Assembly: GCA_030268105.1 (NCBI GenBank)
Contig: BSDZ01000023.1
Coordinates: 2,232,001-2,296,000 of the forward strand
DNA: 64,000 bases
From: Volvox africanus
Lineage: Eukaryota > Chlorophyta > Chlorophyceae > Chlamydomonadales > Volvocaceae
Reading direction: 5' to 3'
How positions within the stretch are numbered: the first letter of the stretch is position 1; each line of letters starts with the position of its first letter. Under the pieces are notes generated by a model that saw only the letters and a program-made list of their open reading frames with translations, ran no database searches and was not told the DNA's origin. The translations under genes were made by a program, and so were the position numbers. Below, piece after piece: positions 9,865 through 23,700 of this stretch.

Positions 9865-12800
9865 GGCCTTCGTAGGCGGACACAACAGGGTCACTACACC
9901 CATGAAATCGAAACGGGTAAGATATGATACGGGATCGAGTTTCAAAGGTTACAAGTGTATGTCTTGATGCCTTGACTGACTGAGGGATTACCTTGCAGGG
10001 ATGTTTCGCTCTAGAGTGGTGAATGACCCTTCCCCTTGGTTTTGGATTTAGGATATTCTGCCACTGACATTTCCGATTGGGCCTTTGTAGGCAGCCACAA
10101 TTCCAGGACGGGCTTAGTATGCTAGGCGTCCGGGTCCGCTGTGCCTTGCGAGGTACGGAAATTCCTTATCCGCAACAGTGACAATCGAATGCCAATAACA
10201 GTAATAGTAATAAAAATAAAAATAATAGTAATAAAAAAAATAATTATTATAAAAATTAATATATATTTATATAAATAATATTAATGATAACAATAAACAT
10301 AATAAACATAATAAACGTAATAATAATAATTAACATAATTAACATAATTAACGTAATATTAATATTTATAATAATCATAATAATTGTAATCATAATAATT
10401 ATTATTTTAGTTACTATTATTATTTATTAATAATCACGAGATTCATAAGAATCATATGAATCATAATGATAGGGCTCCGGTGTGCCCTCCCCATCTCCCT
10501 CCCCCGCCCTTTGTCGGCGATGATGGTGGTGCTTTGGCGGCGTCGGTGGTGGCGTCGGTGGCGGACGGAGGGAGGGACGGAAAGAGGTTCCCATTCCCAC
10601 CATCGCCACCGCTGCCACCACGGCCACATACACCACTACGACTACCGCCGCAAACACCGCCACCAAGGCGACCGCTGTAAGTGTCCTGGGGTATGTACGG
10701 GCAGTGTTCATAATTGGATCTTAAACTGACATTCTGCGATTGGGCCTTCGTAGGCGGACACAACAGGGTCACTACACCCATGAAATCGAAACGGGTAAGA
10801 TATGATACGGGATCGAGTTTCAAAGGTTACAAGTGTATGTCTTGATGCCTTGACTGACTGAGGGATTACCTTGCAGGGATGTTTCGCTCTAGAGTGGTGA
10901 ATGACCCTTCCCCTTGGTTTTGGATTTACGATATTCTGCCACTGACATTTCCGATTGGGCCTTTGTAGGCAGCCACAATTCCAGGACGGGCTTAGTATGC
11001 TAGGCGTCCGGGTCCGCTGTGCCTTGCGAGGTACGGAAATTCCTTATCCGCAACAGTATCCTGGGGTATGTACGGGCAGTGTTCATAATTGGATCTTAAA
11101 CTGACATTCTGCGATTGGGCCTTCGTAGGCGGACACAACAGGGTCACTACACCCATGAAATCGAAACGGGTAAGATATGATACGGGATCGAGGTTCAAAG
11201 GTGACATGTGTATGTCTTGATGCCTTGACTGACTGAGGGATTACCTTGCAGGGATGTTTCGCTCTAGAGTGGTGAATGACCCTTCCCCTTGGTTTTGGAT
11301 TTAGGATATTCTGCCACAGACATTTCCGATTGGGCCTTTGTAGGCAGCCACAATTCCAGGACGGGCTTAGTATGCTAGGCGTCCGGGTCCGCTGTGCCTT
11401 GCGAGGTACGGAAATTCCTTATCCGCAACAGTGACAATCGAATGCCAATAACAGTAATAGTAATAAAAATAAAAATAATAGTACTAAAAATAATAATTAT
11501 TATAAAAATTAATATATATTTATATAAATAATATTAATGATAACAATAAACATAATAAACATAATAAACGTAATAATTATAATTAACATAATTAACATAA
11601 TTAACGTAATCAACGTAATATTAATATTTATAATAATCATAATAATTGTAATCATAATAATTATTATTTTCATTACTATTATTATTTATTAATAATCATG
11701 AGATTCATAACAATCATATGAATCATAATGATAGGGCTCCGGTGTTCCCTCCCCATCTCCCTCCCCCGCCCTTTGTCGGCGATGATGGTGGTGCTTTGGC
11801 GGCGTCGGTGGTGGCGTCGGTGGCGGACGGAGGGAGGGACGGAAAGAGGTTCCCATTCCCACCATCGCCACCGCTGCCACCACGGCCACATACACCACTA
11901 CGGCTACCGCCGCAAACACCGCCACCAAGGCGACCGCTGTAAGTGTCCTGGGGTATGTACGGGCAGTGTTCATAATTGGATCTCAAACTGACATTCTGCG
12001 ATTGGGCCTTCGTAGGCGGACACAACAGGGTCACTACACCCATGAAATCGAAACGGGTAAGATATGATACGGGATCGAGTTTCAAAGGTGACATGTGTAT
12101 GTCTTGATGCCTTGACTGACTGAGGGATTACCTTGCAGGGATGTTTCGCTCTAGAGTGGTGAATGACCCTTCCCCTTGGTTTTGGATTTAGGATATTCTG
12201 CCACTGACATTTCCGATTGGGCCTTTGTAGGCAGCCACAATTCCAGGACGGGCTTAGTATGCTAGGCGTCCGGGTCCGCTGTGCCTTGCGAGGTACGGAA
12301 ATTCCTTATCCGCAACAGTATCCTGGGGTATGTACGGGCAGTGTTCATAAATTGATCTTTAACTGACATTCTGCGATTGGGCCTTCGTAGGCGGACACAA
12401 CAGGGTCACTACACCCATGAAATCGAAACGGGTAAGATATGATACGGGATCGAGTTTCAAAGGTGACATGTGTATGTCTTGATGCCTTGACTGACTGAGG
12501 GATTACCTTGCAGGGATGTTTCGCTCTAGAGTGGTGAATGACCCTTCCCCTTGGTTTTGGATTTAGGATATTCTGCCACTGACATTTCCGATTGGGCCTT
12601 TGTAGGCAGCCACAATTCCAGGACGGGCTTAGTATGCTAGGCGTCCGGGTCCGCTGTGCCTTGCGAGGTACGGAAATTCCTTATCCGCAACAGTATCCTG
12701 GGGTATGTACGGGCAGTGTTCATAAATTGATCTTTAACTGACATTCTGCGATTGGGCCTTCGTAGGCGGACACAACAGGGTCACTACACCCATGAAATCG

Positions 12801-14840
12801 AAACGGGTAAGATATGATACGGGATCGAGTTTCAAAGGTGACATGTGTATGTCTTGATGCCTTGACTGACTGAGGGATTACCTTGCAGGGATGTTTTGCT
12901 CTAGAGTGGTGAATGACCCTTCCCCTTGGTTTTGGATTTAGGATATTCTGCCACTGACATTTCCGATTGGGCCTTTGTAGGCAGCCACAATTCCAGGACG
13001 GGCTTAGTATGCTAGGCGTCCGGGTCCGCTGTGCCTTGCGAGGTACGGAAATTCCTTATCCGCAACAGTGACAATCGAATGCCAATAACAGTAATAGTAA
13101 TAAAAATAAAAGTAATAGTAATAAAAATAATAATTATTATAAACATTAATATATTTATATAAATAATAAACATAATAAACATAATAAACGTAATAATAAT
13201 AATTAACATAATTAACGTAATAATAATATTTATAATTATCATAATAATTGTAATCATAATATTTATTTTTTTAATTACTATTTTTATTTATTTATAATCA
13301 TGAGATTCATAAGAATCATATGAATCATAATGATAGGGCTCCGGTGTTCCCTCCCCATCTCCCTCCCCCCCCCTTTGTCGGCGATGATGGTGGTGCTTTG
13401 GCGGCGTCGGTGGTGGCGTCGGTGGCGGACGGAGGGAGGGACGGAGAGAGGTTCCCATTCCCACCATCGCCACCGCTGCCACCACGGCCACATACACCAC
13501 TACGGCTACCGCCGCAAACACCGCCACCAAGGCGACCGCTGTAAGTATCCTGGGGTATGTACGGGCAGTGTTCATAATTGGATCTTAAACTGACATTCTG
13601 CGATTTGGCCTTCGTAGGCGGACACAACAGGGTCACTACACCCATGAAATCGAAACGGGTAAGATATGATACGGGATCGAGTTCAAAGGTGACATGTGTA
13701 TTTCTTGATGCCTTGACTGACTGAGGGATTACCTTGCAGGGATGTTTCGCTCTAGAGTGGTGAATGACCCTTCCCCTTGGTTTTGGATTTACGATATACT
13801 GCCACTGACATTTCCGATTGGGCCTTTGTAGGCAGCCACAATTCCAGGACGGGCTTAGTATGCTAGGAGTCCGGGTCCGCTGTCCCTTCCGAGGTACGGA
13901 AATTCCTTATCCGCAACAGTATCCTGGGGTATGTACGGGCAGTGTTCATAATTGGATCTTAAACTGACATTCTGCGATTTGGCCTTCGTAGGCGGACACA
14001 ACAGGGTCACTACACCCATGAAATCGAAACGGGTAAGATATGATACGGGATCGAGTTCAAAGGTGACATGTGTATGTCTTGATGCCTTGACTGACTGAGG
14101 GATTACCTTGCAGGGATGTTTCACTCTAGAGTGGTGAATGACCCTTCCCCTTGGTTTTGGATTTACGATATACTGCCACTGAAATTTTCGATTGGGCCTT
14201 TGTAGGCAGCCACAATTCCAGGACGGGCTTAGTATGCTAGGCGTCCGGGTCCGCTGTGCCTTGCGAGGTACGGAAATTCCTTATCCGCAACAGTGACAAT
14301 CGAATGCCAATAACAGTAATAGTAATAAAAATAAAAATAATAGTAATAAAAATAATAATTATTATAAACATTAATATATTTATATAAATAATAAACATAA
14401 TAAACATAATAAACGTAATAATAATATTTAACATAATTAACATAATTAACGTAATATGAATATTTATAATTATCATAATAATTTTAATCATAATAATTAT
14501 TATTTTAATTACTATTTTTATTTATTTATAATCATGAGATTCATAAGAATCATATGAATCATAGTGATAGGGCTCCGGTGTTCCCTCCCCATCTCCCTCC
14601 CCCGCCCTTTGTCGGCGATGATGGTGGTGCTTTGGCGGCGTCGGTGGTGGCGTCGGTGGCGGACGGAGGGAGGGACGGAGAGAGGTTCCCATTCCCACCA
14701 TCGCCACCGCTGCCACCACGGCCACATACACCACTACGGCTACCGCCGCAAACACCGCCACCAAGGCGACCGCTGTAAGTATCCTGGGGTATGTACGGGC
14801 AGTGTTCATAATTGGATCTTAAACTGACATTCTGCGATTT
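9865..14840 (+). repeat. 4,976-bp higher-order repeat, copy 2
   Basis: This is nearly identical to the preceding 4,976 bp. It ends between about 14,840 and 14,910, where GAGTTCAAAGGTGACATG replaces the GAGTTTCAAAGGTTACAAG found at the equivalent point near 9,934. One private change is GATGTTTTGCTC near 12,893 against GATGTTTCGCTC near 7,917. The join at 9,865-9,934 sets a middle-type module (end 9,804) beside a left-type continuation, as expected for an unequal crossover junction. Confidence 0.88.
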
Positions 14841-17800
14841 GGCCTTCGTAGGCGGACACAACAGGGTCACTACACCCATGAAATCGAAACGGGTAAGATA
14901 TGATACGGGATCGAGTTCAAAGGTGACATGTGTATTTCTTGATGCCTTGACTGACTGAGGGATTACCTTGCAGGGATGTTTCGCTCTAGAGTGGTGAATG
15001 ACCCTTCCCCTTGGTTTTGGATTTACGATATACTGCCACTGACATTTCCGATTGGGCCTTTGTAGGCAGCCACAATTCCAGGACGGGCTTAGTATGCTAG
15101 GAGTCCGGGTCCGCTGTCCCTTCCGAGGTACGGAAATTCCTTATCCGCAACAGTATCCTGGGGTATGTACGGGCAGTGTTCATAATTGGATCTTAAACTG
15201 ACATTCTGCGATTTGGCCTTCGTAGGCGGACACAACAGGGTCACTACACCCATGAAATCGAAACGGGTAAGATATGATACGGGATCGAGTTCAAAGGTGA
15301 CATGTGTATGTCTTGATGCCTTGACTGACTGAGGGATTACCTTGCAGGGATGTTTCACTCTAGAGTGGTGAATGACCCTTCCCCTTGGTTTTGGATTTAC
15401 GATATACTGCCACTGAAATTTTCGATTGGGCCTTTGTAGGCAGCCACAATTCCAGGACGGGCTTAGTATGCTAGGCGTCCGGGTCCGCTGTGCCTTGCGA
15501 GGTACGGAAATTCCTTATCCGCAACAGTGACAATCGAATGCCAATAACAGTAATAGTAATAAAAATAAAAATAATAGTAATAAAAATAATAATTATTATA
15601 AACATTAATATATTTATATAAATAATAAACATAATAAACATAATAAACGTAATAATAATATTTAACATAATTAACATAATTAACGTAATATGAATATTTA
15701 TAATTATCATAATAATTTTAATCATAATAATTATTATTTTAATAACTATTTTTATTTATTTATAATCATGAGATTCATAAGAATCATATGAATCATAGTG
15801 ATAGGGCTCCGGTGTTCCCTCCCCATCTCCCTCCCCCGCCCTTTGTCGGCGATGATGGTGGTGCTTTGGCGGCGTCGGTGGTGGCGTCGGTGGCGGACGG
15901 AGGGAGGGACGGAGAGAGGTTCCCATTCCCACCATCGCCACCGCTGCCACCACGGCCACATACACCACTACGGCTACCGCCGCAAACACCGCCACCAAGG
16001 CGACCGCTGTAAGTATCCTGGGGTATGTACGGGCAGTGTTCATAATTGGATCTTAAACTGACATTCTGCGATTTGGCCTTCGTAGGCGGACACAACAGGG
16101 TCACTACACCCATGAAATCGAAACGGGTAAGATATGATACGGGATCGAGTTCAAAGGTGACATGTGTATTTCTTGATGCCTTGACTGACTGAGGGATTAC
16201 CTTGCAGGGATGTTTCGCTCTAGAGTGGTGAATGACCCTTCCCCTTGGTTTTGGATTTACGATATACTGCCACTGACATTTCCGATTGGGCCTTTGTAGG
16301 CAGCCACAATTCCAGGACGGGCTTAGTATGCTAGGAGTCCGGGTCCGCTGTCCCTTGCGAGGTACGGAAATTCCTTATCCGCAACAGTATCCTGGGGTAT
16401 GTACGGGCAGTGTTCATAATTGGATCTTAAACTGACATTCTGCGATTTGGCCTTCGTAGGCGGACACAACAGGGTCACTACACCCATGAAATAGAAACGG
16501 GTAAGATATGATACGGGATCGAGTTCAAAGGTGACATGTGTATGTCTTGATGCCTTGACTGACTGAGGGATTACCTTGCAGGGATGTTTCGCTCTAGAGT
16601 GGTGAATGACCCTTCCCCTTGGTTTTGGATTTACGATATACTGCCACTGACATTTTCGATTGGGCCTTTGTAGGCAGCCACAATTCCAGGACGGGCTTAG
16701 TATGCTAGGCGTCCGGGTCCGCTGTGCCTTGCGAGGTACGGAAATTCCTTATCCGCAACAGTGACAATCGAATGCCAATAACAGTAATAGTAATAAAAAT
16801 AAAAATAATAGTAATAAAAATAATAATTATTATAAACATTAATATATTTATATAAATAATAATAATAATAAACATAATAAACGTAATAATAATATTTAAC
16901 ATAATTAACATAATTAACGTAATATGAATATTTATAATTATCATAATAATTTTAATCATAATATTTATTTTTTTAATTACTATTTTTATTTATTTATAAT
17001 CATGAGATTCATAAGAATCATATGAATCATAATGATAGGGCTCCGGTGTTCCCTCCCCATCTCCCTCCCCCGCCCTTTGTCGGCGATGATGGTGGTGCTT
17101 TGGCGGCGTCGGTGGTGGCGTCGGTGGCGGACGGAGGGAGGGACGGAAAGAGGTTCCCATTCCCACCATCGCCACCGCTGCCACCACGGCCACATACACC
17201 ACTACGGCTACCGCCGCAAACACCGCCACCAAGGCGACCGCTGTAAGTATCCTGGGGTATGTACGGGCAGTGTTCATAATTGGATCTTAAACTGACATTC
17301 TGCGATTTGGCCTTCGTAGGCGGACACAACAGGGTCACTACACCCATGAAATCGAAACGGGTAAGATATGATACGGGATCGAGTTCAAAGGTGACATGTG
17401 TATTTCTTGATGCCTTGACTGACTGAGGGATTACCTTGCAGGGATGTTTCGCTCTAGAGTGGTGAATGACCCTTCCCCTTGGTTTTGGATTTACGATATA
17501 CTGCCACTGACATTTCCGATTGGGCCTTTGTAGGCAGCCACAATTCCAGGACGGGCTTAGTATGCTAGGCGTCCGGGTCCGCTGTCCCTTGCGAGGTACG
17601 GAAATTCCTTATCCGCAACAGTATCCTGGGGTATGTACGGGCAGTGTTCATAATTGGATCTTAAACTGACATTCTGCGATTTGGCCTTCGTAGGCGGACA
17701 CAACAGGGTCACTACACCCATGAAATCGAAACGGGTAAGATATGATACGGGATCGAGTTCAAAGGTGACATGTGTATTTCTTGATGCCTTGACTGACTGA

Positions 17801-18530
17801 GGGATTACCTTGCAGGGATGTTTCGCTCTAGAGTGGTGAATGACCCTTCCCCTTGGTTTTGGATTTACGATATACTGCCACTGACATTTTCGATTGGGCC
17901 TTTGTAGGCAGCCACAATTCCAGGACGGGCTTAGTATGCTAGGCGTCCGGGTCCGCTGTGCCTTGCGAGGTACGGAAATTCCTTATCCGCAACAGTGACA
18001 ATCGAATGCCAATAACAGTAATAGTAATAAAAATAAAAGTAATAGTAATAAAAATAATAATTATTATAAACATTAATATATTTATATAAATAATTATAAT
18101 AATAAACATAATAAACATAATAAACGTAATAATAATAATTAACATAATTAACATAATTAACGTAATATTAATATTTATAATTATCATAATAATCATTATT
18201 TTAATTACTATTTTTATTTATTTATAATCATGAGATTCATAAGAATCATATGAATCATAATGATAGGGCTCCGGTGTTCCCTCCCCATCTCCCTCCCCCG
18301 CCCTTTGTCGGCGATGATGGTGGTGCTTTGGCGGCGTCGGTGGTGGCGTCGGTGGCGGACGGAGGGAGGGACGGAGAGAGGTTCCCATTCCCACCATCGC
18401 CACCGCTGCCACCACGGCCACATACACCACTACGGCTACCGCCGCAAACACCGCCACCAAGGCGACCGCTGTAAGTATCCTGGGGTATGTACGGGCAGTG
18501 TTCATAATTGGATCTTAAACTGACATTCTC
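14841..18530 (+). repeat. Array block: alternating long+short units at about 1,234 bp
   Basis: Module ends at 13,546, 14,780, 16,014 and 17,248 are exactly 1,234 bp apart, and the next (18,476) is 1,228 bp on. The shift is due to AT-tract length. The copies at 14,780 and 16,014 share the rare ATCATAGTGATAGG variant. They differ by at least one base in the AT tract (TTAATTACT against TTAATAACT near 14,503/15,737). Confidence 0.85.
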
Positions 18531-20715
18531 CGATTTGGCCTTCGTAGGCGGACACAACAGGGTCACTACACCAATGAAATAGAAACGGGTAAGATATGAT
18601 ACGGGATCGAGTTCAAAGGTGACATGTGTATTTCTTGATGCCTTGACTGACTGAGGGATTACCTTGCAGGGATGTTTCGCTCTAGAGTGGTGAATGACCC
18701 TTCCCCTTGGTTTTGGATTTACGATATACTGCCACTGACATTTCCGATTGGGCCTTTGTAGGCAGCCACAATTCCAGGACGGGCTTAGTATGCTAGGCGT
18801 CCGGGTCCGCTGTGCCTTGCGAGGTACGGAAATTCCTTATCCGCAACAGTATCCTGGGGTATGTACGGGCAGTGTTCATAATTGGATCTTAAACTGACAT
18901 TCTCCGATTTCGCCTTCGTAGGCGGACACAACAGGGTCACTACACCCATGAAATCGAAACGGGTAAGATATGATACGGGATCGAGTTCAAAGGTGACATG
19001 TGTATGTCTTGATGCCTTGACTGACTGAGGGATTACCTTGCAGGGATGTTTCGCTCTAGAGTGGTGAATGACCCTTCCCCTTGGTTTTGGATTTACGATA
19101 TACTGCCACTGACATTTCCGATTGGGCCTTTGTAGGCAGCCACAATTCCAGGACGGGCTTAGTATGCTAGGCGTCCGGGTCCGCTGTCCCTTGCGAGGTA
19201 CGGAAATTCCTTATCCGCAACAGTATCCTGGGGTAAGTACGGGCAGTGTTCATAATTGGATCTTAAACTGACATTCTGCGATTTGGCCTTCGTAGGCGGA
19301 CACAACAGGGTCACTACACCCATGAAATCGAAACGGGTAAGATATGATACGGGATCGAGTTCAAAGGTGACATGTGTATTTCTTGATGCCTTGACTGACT
19401 GAGGGATTACCTTGCAGGGATGTTTCGCTCTAAGGTGGTGAATGACCCTTCCCCTTGGTTTTGGATTTACGATATACTGCCACTGACATTTCCGATTGGG
19501 CCTTTGTAGGCAGCCACAATTCCAGGACGGGCTTAGTATGCTAGGCGTCCGGGTCCGCTGTCCCTTGCGAGGTACGGAAATTCCTTATCCGCAACAGTAT
19601 CCTGGGGTAAGTACGGGCAGTGTTCATAAGTGGATCTTAAACTGACATTCTGCGATTTGGCCTTCGTAGGCGGACACAACAGGGTCACTACACCCATGAA
19701 ATCGAAACGGGTAAGATATGATACGGGATCGAGTTCAAAGGTGACATGTGTATTTCTTGATGCCTTGACTGACTGAGGGATTACCTTGCAGGGATGTTTC
19801 GCTCTAGAGTGGTGAATGACCCTTCCCCTTGGTTTTGGATTTACGATATACTGCCACTGACATTTCCGATTGAGCCTTTGTAGGCAGCCACAATTCCAGG
19901 ACGGGCTTAGTATGCTAGGCGTCCGGGTCCGCTGTGCCTTGCGAGGTACGGAAATTCCTTATCCGCAACAGTATCCTGGGGTAAGTACGGGCAGTGTTCA
20001 TAAGTGGATCTTAAACTGACATTCTGCGATTTGGCCTTCGTAGGCGGACACAACAGGGTCACTACACCCATGAAATCGAAACGGGTAAGATATGATACGG
20101 GATCGAGTTCAAAGGTGACATGTGTATTTCTTGATGCCTTGACTGACTGAGGGATTACCTTGCAGGGATGTTTCGCTCTAGAGTGGTGAATGACCCTTCC
20201 CCTTGGTTTTGGATTTACGATATACTGCCACTGACATTTCCGATTGGGCCTTTGTAGGCAGCCACAATTCCAGGACGGGCTTAGTATGCTAGGCGTCCGG
20301 GTCCGCTGTGCCTTGCGAGGTACGGAAATTCCTTATCCGCAACAGTATCCTGGGGTATGTACGGGCAGTGTTCATAAGTGGATCTTAAACTGACATTCTG
20401 CGATTTGGCCTTCGTAGGCGGACACAACAGGGTCACTACACCCATGAAATCGAAACGGGTAAGATATGATACGGGATCGAGTTCAAAGGTGACATGTGTA
20501 TGTCTTGATGCCTTGACTGACTGAGGGATTACCTTGCAGGGATGCTTCGCTCTAGAGTGGTGAATGACCCTTCCCCTTGGTTTTGGATTTACGATATACT
20601 GCCACTGACATTTCCGATTGGGCCTTTGTAGGCAGCCACAATTCCAGGACGGGCTTAGTATGCTAGGCGTCCGGGTCCGCTGTGCCTTGCGAGGTACGGA
20701 AATTCCTTATCCGCA
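18477..20715 (+). repeat. Array block: run of five short units
   Basis: No module occurs between 18,476 and about 20,720. The units introduce the GGGGTAAGTACGG and ATAAGTGGATC variants (first near 19,232 and 19,628), which dominate short units further right. One unit has TCTAAGGTGG near 19,430 and one has GATTGAGCC near 19,869. Confidence 0.85.
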
Positions 20716-23700
20716 ACAGTGACAATCGAATGCCAATAACAGTAATAGTAATAAAAATAAAAATAATAGTAATAAAAATAATAATTATTATAAACATTAA
20801 TATATTTATATAAATAATAATAATAATAAACATAATAAACATAATAAACGTAATAATAATAATTAACATAATTAACATAATTAACGTAATATGAATATTT
20901 ATAATTATCATAATAATTTTAATCATAATAATTATTATTTTAATTACTATTTTTATTTATTTATAATCATGAGATTCATAAGAATCATATGAATCATAAT
21001 GATAGGGCTCCGGTGTTCCCTCCCCATCTCCCTCCCCCGCCCTTTGTCGGCGATGATGGTGGTGCTTTGGCGGCGTCGGTGGTGGCGTCGGTGGCGGACG
21101 GAGGGAGGGACGGAGAGAGGTTCCCATTCCCACCATCGCCACCTCTGCCACCACGGCCACATACACCACTACGGCTACCGCCGCAAACACCGCCACCAAG
21201 GCGACCGCTGTAAGTATCCTGGGGTATGTACGGGCAGTGTTCATAATTGGATCTTAAACTGACATTCTGCGATTTGGCCTTCGTAGGCGGACACAACAGG
21301 GTCACTACACCCATGAAATAGAAACGGGTAAGATATGATACGGGATCGAGTTCAAAGGTGACATGTGTATTTCTTGATGCCTTGACTGACTGAGGGATTA
21401 CCTTGCAGGGATGTTTCGCTCTAGAGTGGTGAATGACCCTTCCCCTTGGTTTTGGATTTACGATATACTGCCACTGACATTTCCGATTGGGCCTTTGTAG
21501 GCAGCCACAATTCCAGGACGGGCTTAGTATGCTAGGCGTCCGGGTCCGCTGTCCCTTGCGAGGTACGGAAATTCCTTATCCGCAACAGTATCCTGGGGTA
21601 AGTACGGGCAGTGTTCATAAGTGGATCTTAAACTGACATTCTGCGATTTGGCCTTCGTAGGCGGACACAACAGGGTCACTACACCCATGAAATCGAAACG
21701 GGTAAGATATGATACGGGATCGAGTTCAAAGGTGACATGTGTATTTCTTGATGCCTTGACTGACTGAGGGATTACCTTGCAGGGATGTTTCGCTCTAGAG
21801 TGGTGAATGACCCTTCCCCTTGGTTTTGGATTTACGATATACTGCCACTGACATTTCCGATTGGGCCTTTGTAGGCAGCCACAATTCCAGGACGGGCTTA
21901 GTATGCTAGGCGTCCGGGTCCGCTGTCCCTTGCGAGGTACGGAAATTCCTTATCCGCAACAGTGACAATCGAATGCCAATAACAGTAATAGTAATAAAAA
22001 TAAAAATAATAGTAATAAAAATAATAATTATTATAAACATTAATATATTTATATAAATAATAATAATAATAAACATAATTAACGTAATAAACATAATAAA
22101 CATAATTAACGTAATTAACGTAATATGAATATTTATAATTATCATAATAATTTTAATCATAATAATTATAATTTTAATTACTATTTTTATTTATTTATAA
22201 TCATGAGATTCATAAGAATCATATGAATCATAATGATAGGGCTCCGGTGTTCCCTCCCCATCTCCCTCCCCCGCCCTTTGTCGGCGATGATGGTGGTGCT
22301 TTGGCGGCGTCGGTGGTGGCGTCGGTGGCGGACGGAGGGAGGGACGGAGAGAGGTTCCCATTCCCACCATCGCCACCGCTGCCACCACGGCCACATACAC
22401 CACTACGGCTACCGCCGCAAACACCGCCACCAAGGCGACCGCTGTAAGTATCCTGGGGTATGTACGGGCAGTGTTCATAAGTGGATCTTAAACTGACATT
22501 CTGCGATTTGGCCTTCGTAGGCGGACACAACAGGGTCACTACACCCATGAAATCGAAACGGGTAAGATATGATACGGGATCGAGTTCAAAGGTGACATGT
22601 GTATGTCTTGATGCCTTGACTGACTGAGGGATTACCTTGCAGGGATGTTTCGCTCTAGAGTGGTGAATGACCCTTCCCCTTGGTTTTGGATTTACGATAT
22701 ACTGCCACTGACATTTCCGATTGGGCCTTTGTAGGCAGCCACAATTCCAGGACGGGCTTAGTATGCTAGGCGTCCGGGTCCGCTGTCCCTTGCGAGGTAC
22801 GGAAATTCCTTATCCGCAACAGTGACAATCGAATGCCAATAACAGTAATAGTAATAAAAATAAAAGTAATAGTAATAAAAATAATAATTATTATAAACAT
22901 TAATATATTTATATAAATAATAATAATAATAAACATAATTAACGTAATAAACATAATAAACATAATTAACGTAATTAACGTAATATGAATATTTATAATT
23001 ATCATAATAATTTTTATCATAATAATTATTATTTTAATTACTATTTTTATTTATTTATAATCATGAGATTCATAAGAATCATATGAATCATAATGATAGG
23101 GCTCCGGTGTTCCCTCCCCATCTCCCTCCCCCGCCCTTTGTCGGCGATGATGGTGGTGCTTTGGCGGCGTCGGTGGTGGCGTCGGTGGCGGACGGAGGGA
23201 GGGACGGAGAGAGGTTCCCATTCCCACCATCGCCACCGCTGCCACCACGGCCACATACACCACTACGGCTACCGCCGCAAACACCGCCACCAAGGCGACC
23301 GCTGTAAGTATCCTGGGGTATGTACGGGCAGTGTTCATAATTGGATCTTAAACTGACATTCTGCGATTTGGCCTTCGTAGGCGGACACAACAGGGTCACT
23401 ACACCCATGAAATCGAAACGGGTAAGATATGATACGGGATCGAGTTCAAAGGTGACATGTGTATTTCTTGATGCCTTGACTGACTGAGGGATTACCTTGC
23501 AGGGATGTTTCGCTCTAGAGTGGTGAATGACCCTTCCCCTTGGTTTTGGATTTACGATATACTGCCACTGACATTTCCGATTGGGCCTTTGTAGGCAGCC
23601 ACAATTCCAGGACGGGCTTAGTATGCTAGGCGTCCGGGTCCGCTGTGCCTTGCGAGGTACGGAAATTCCTTATCCGCAACAGTATCCTGGGGTAAGTACG

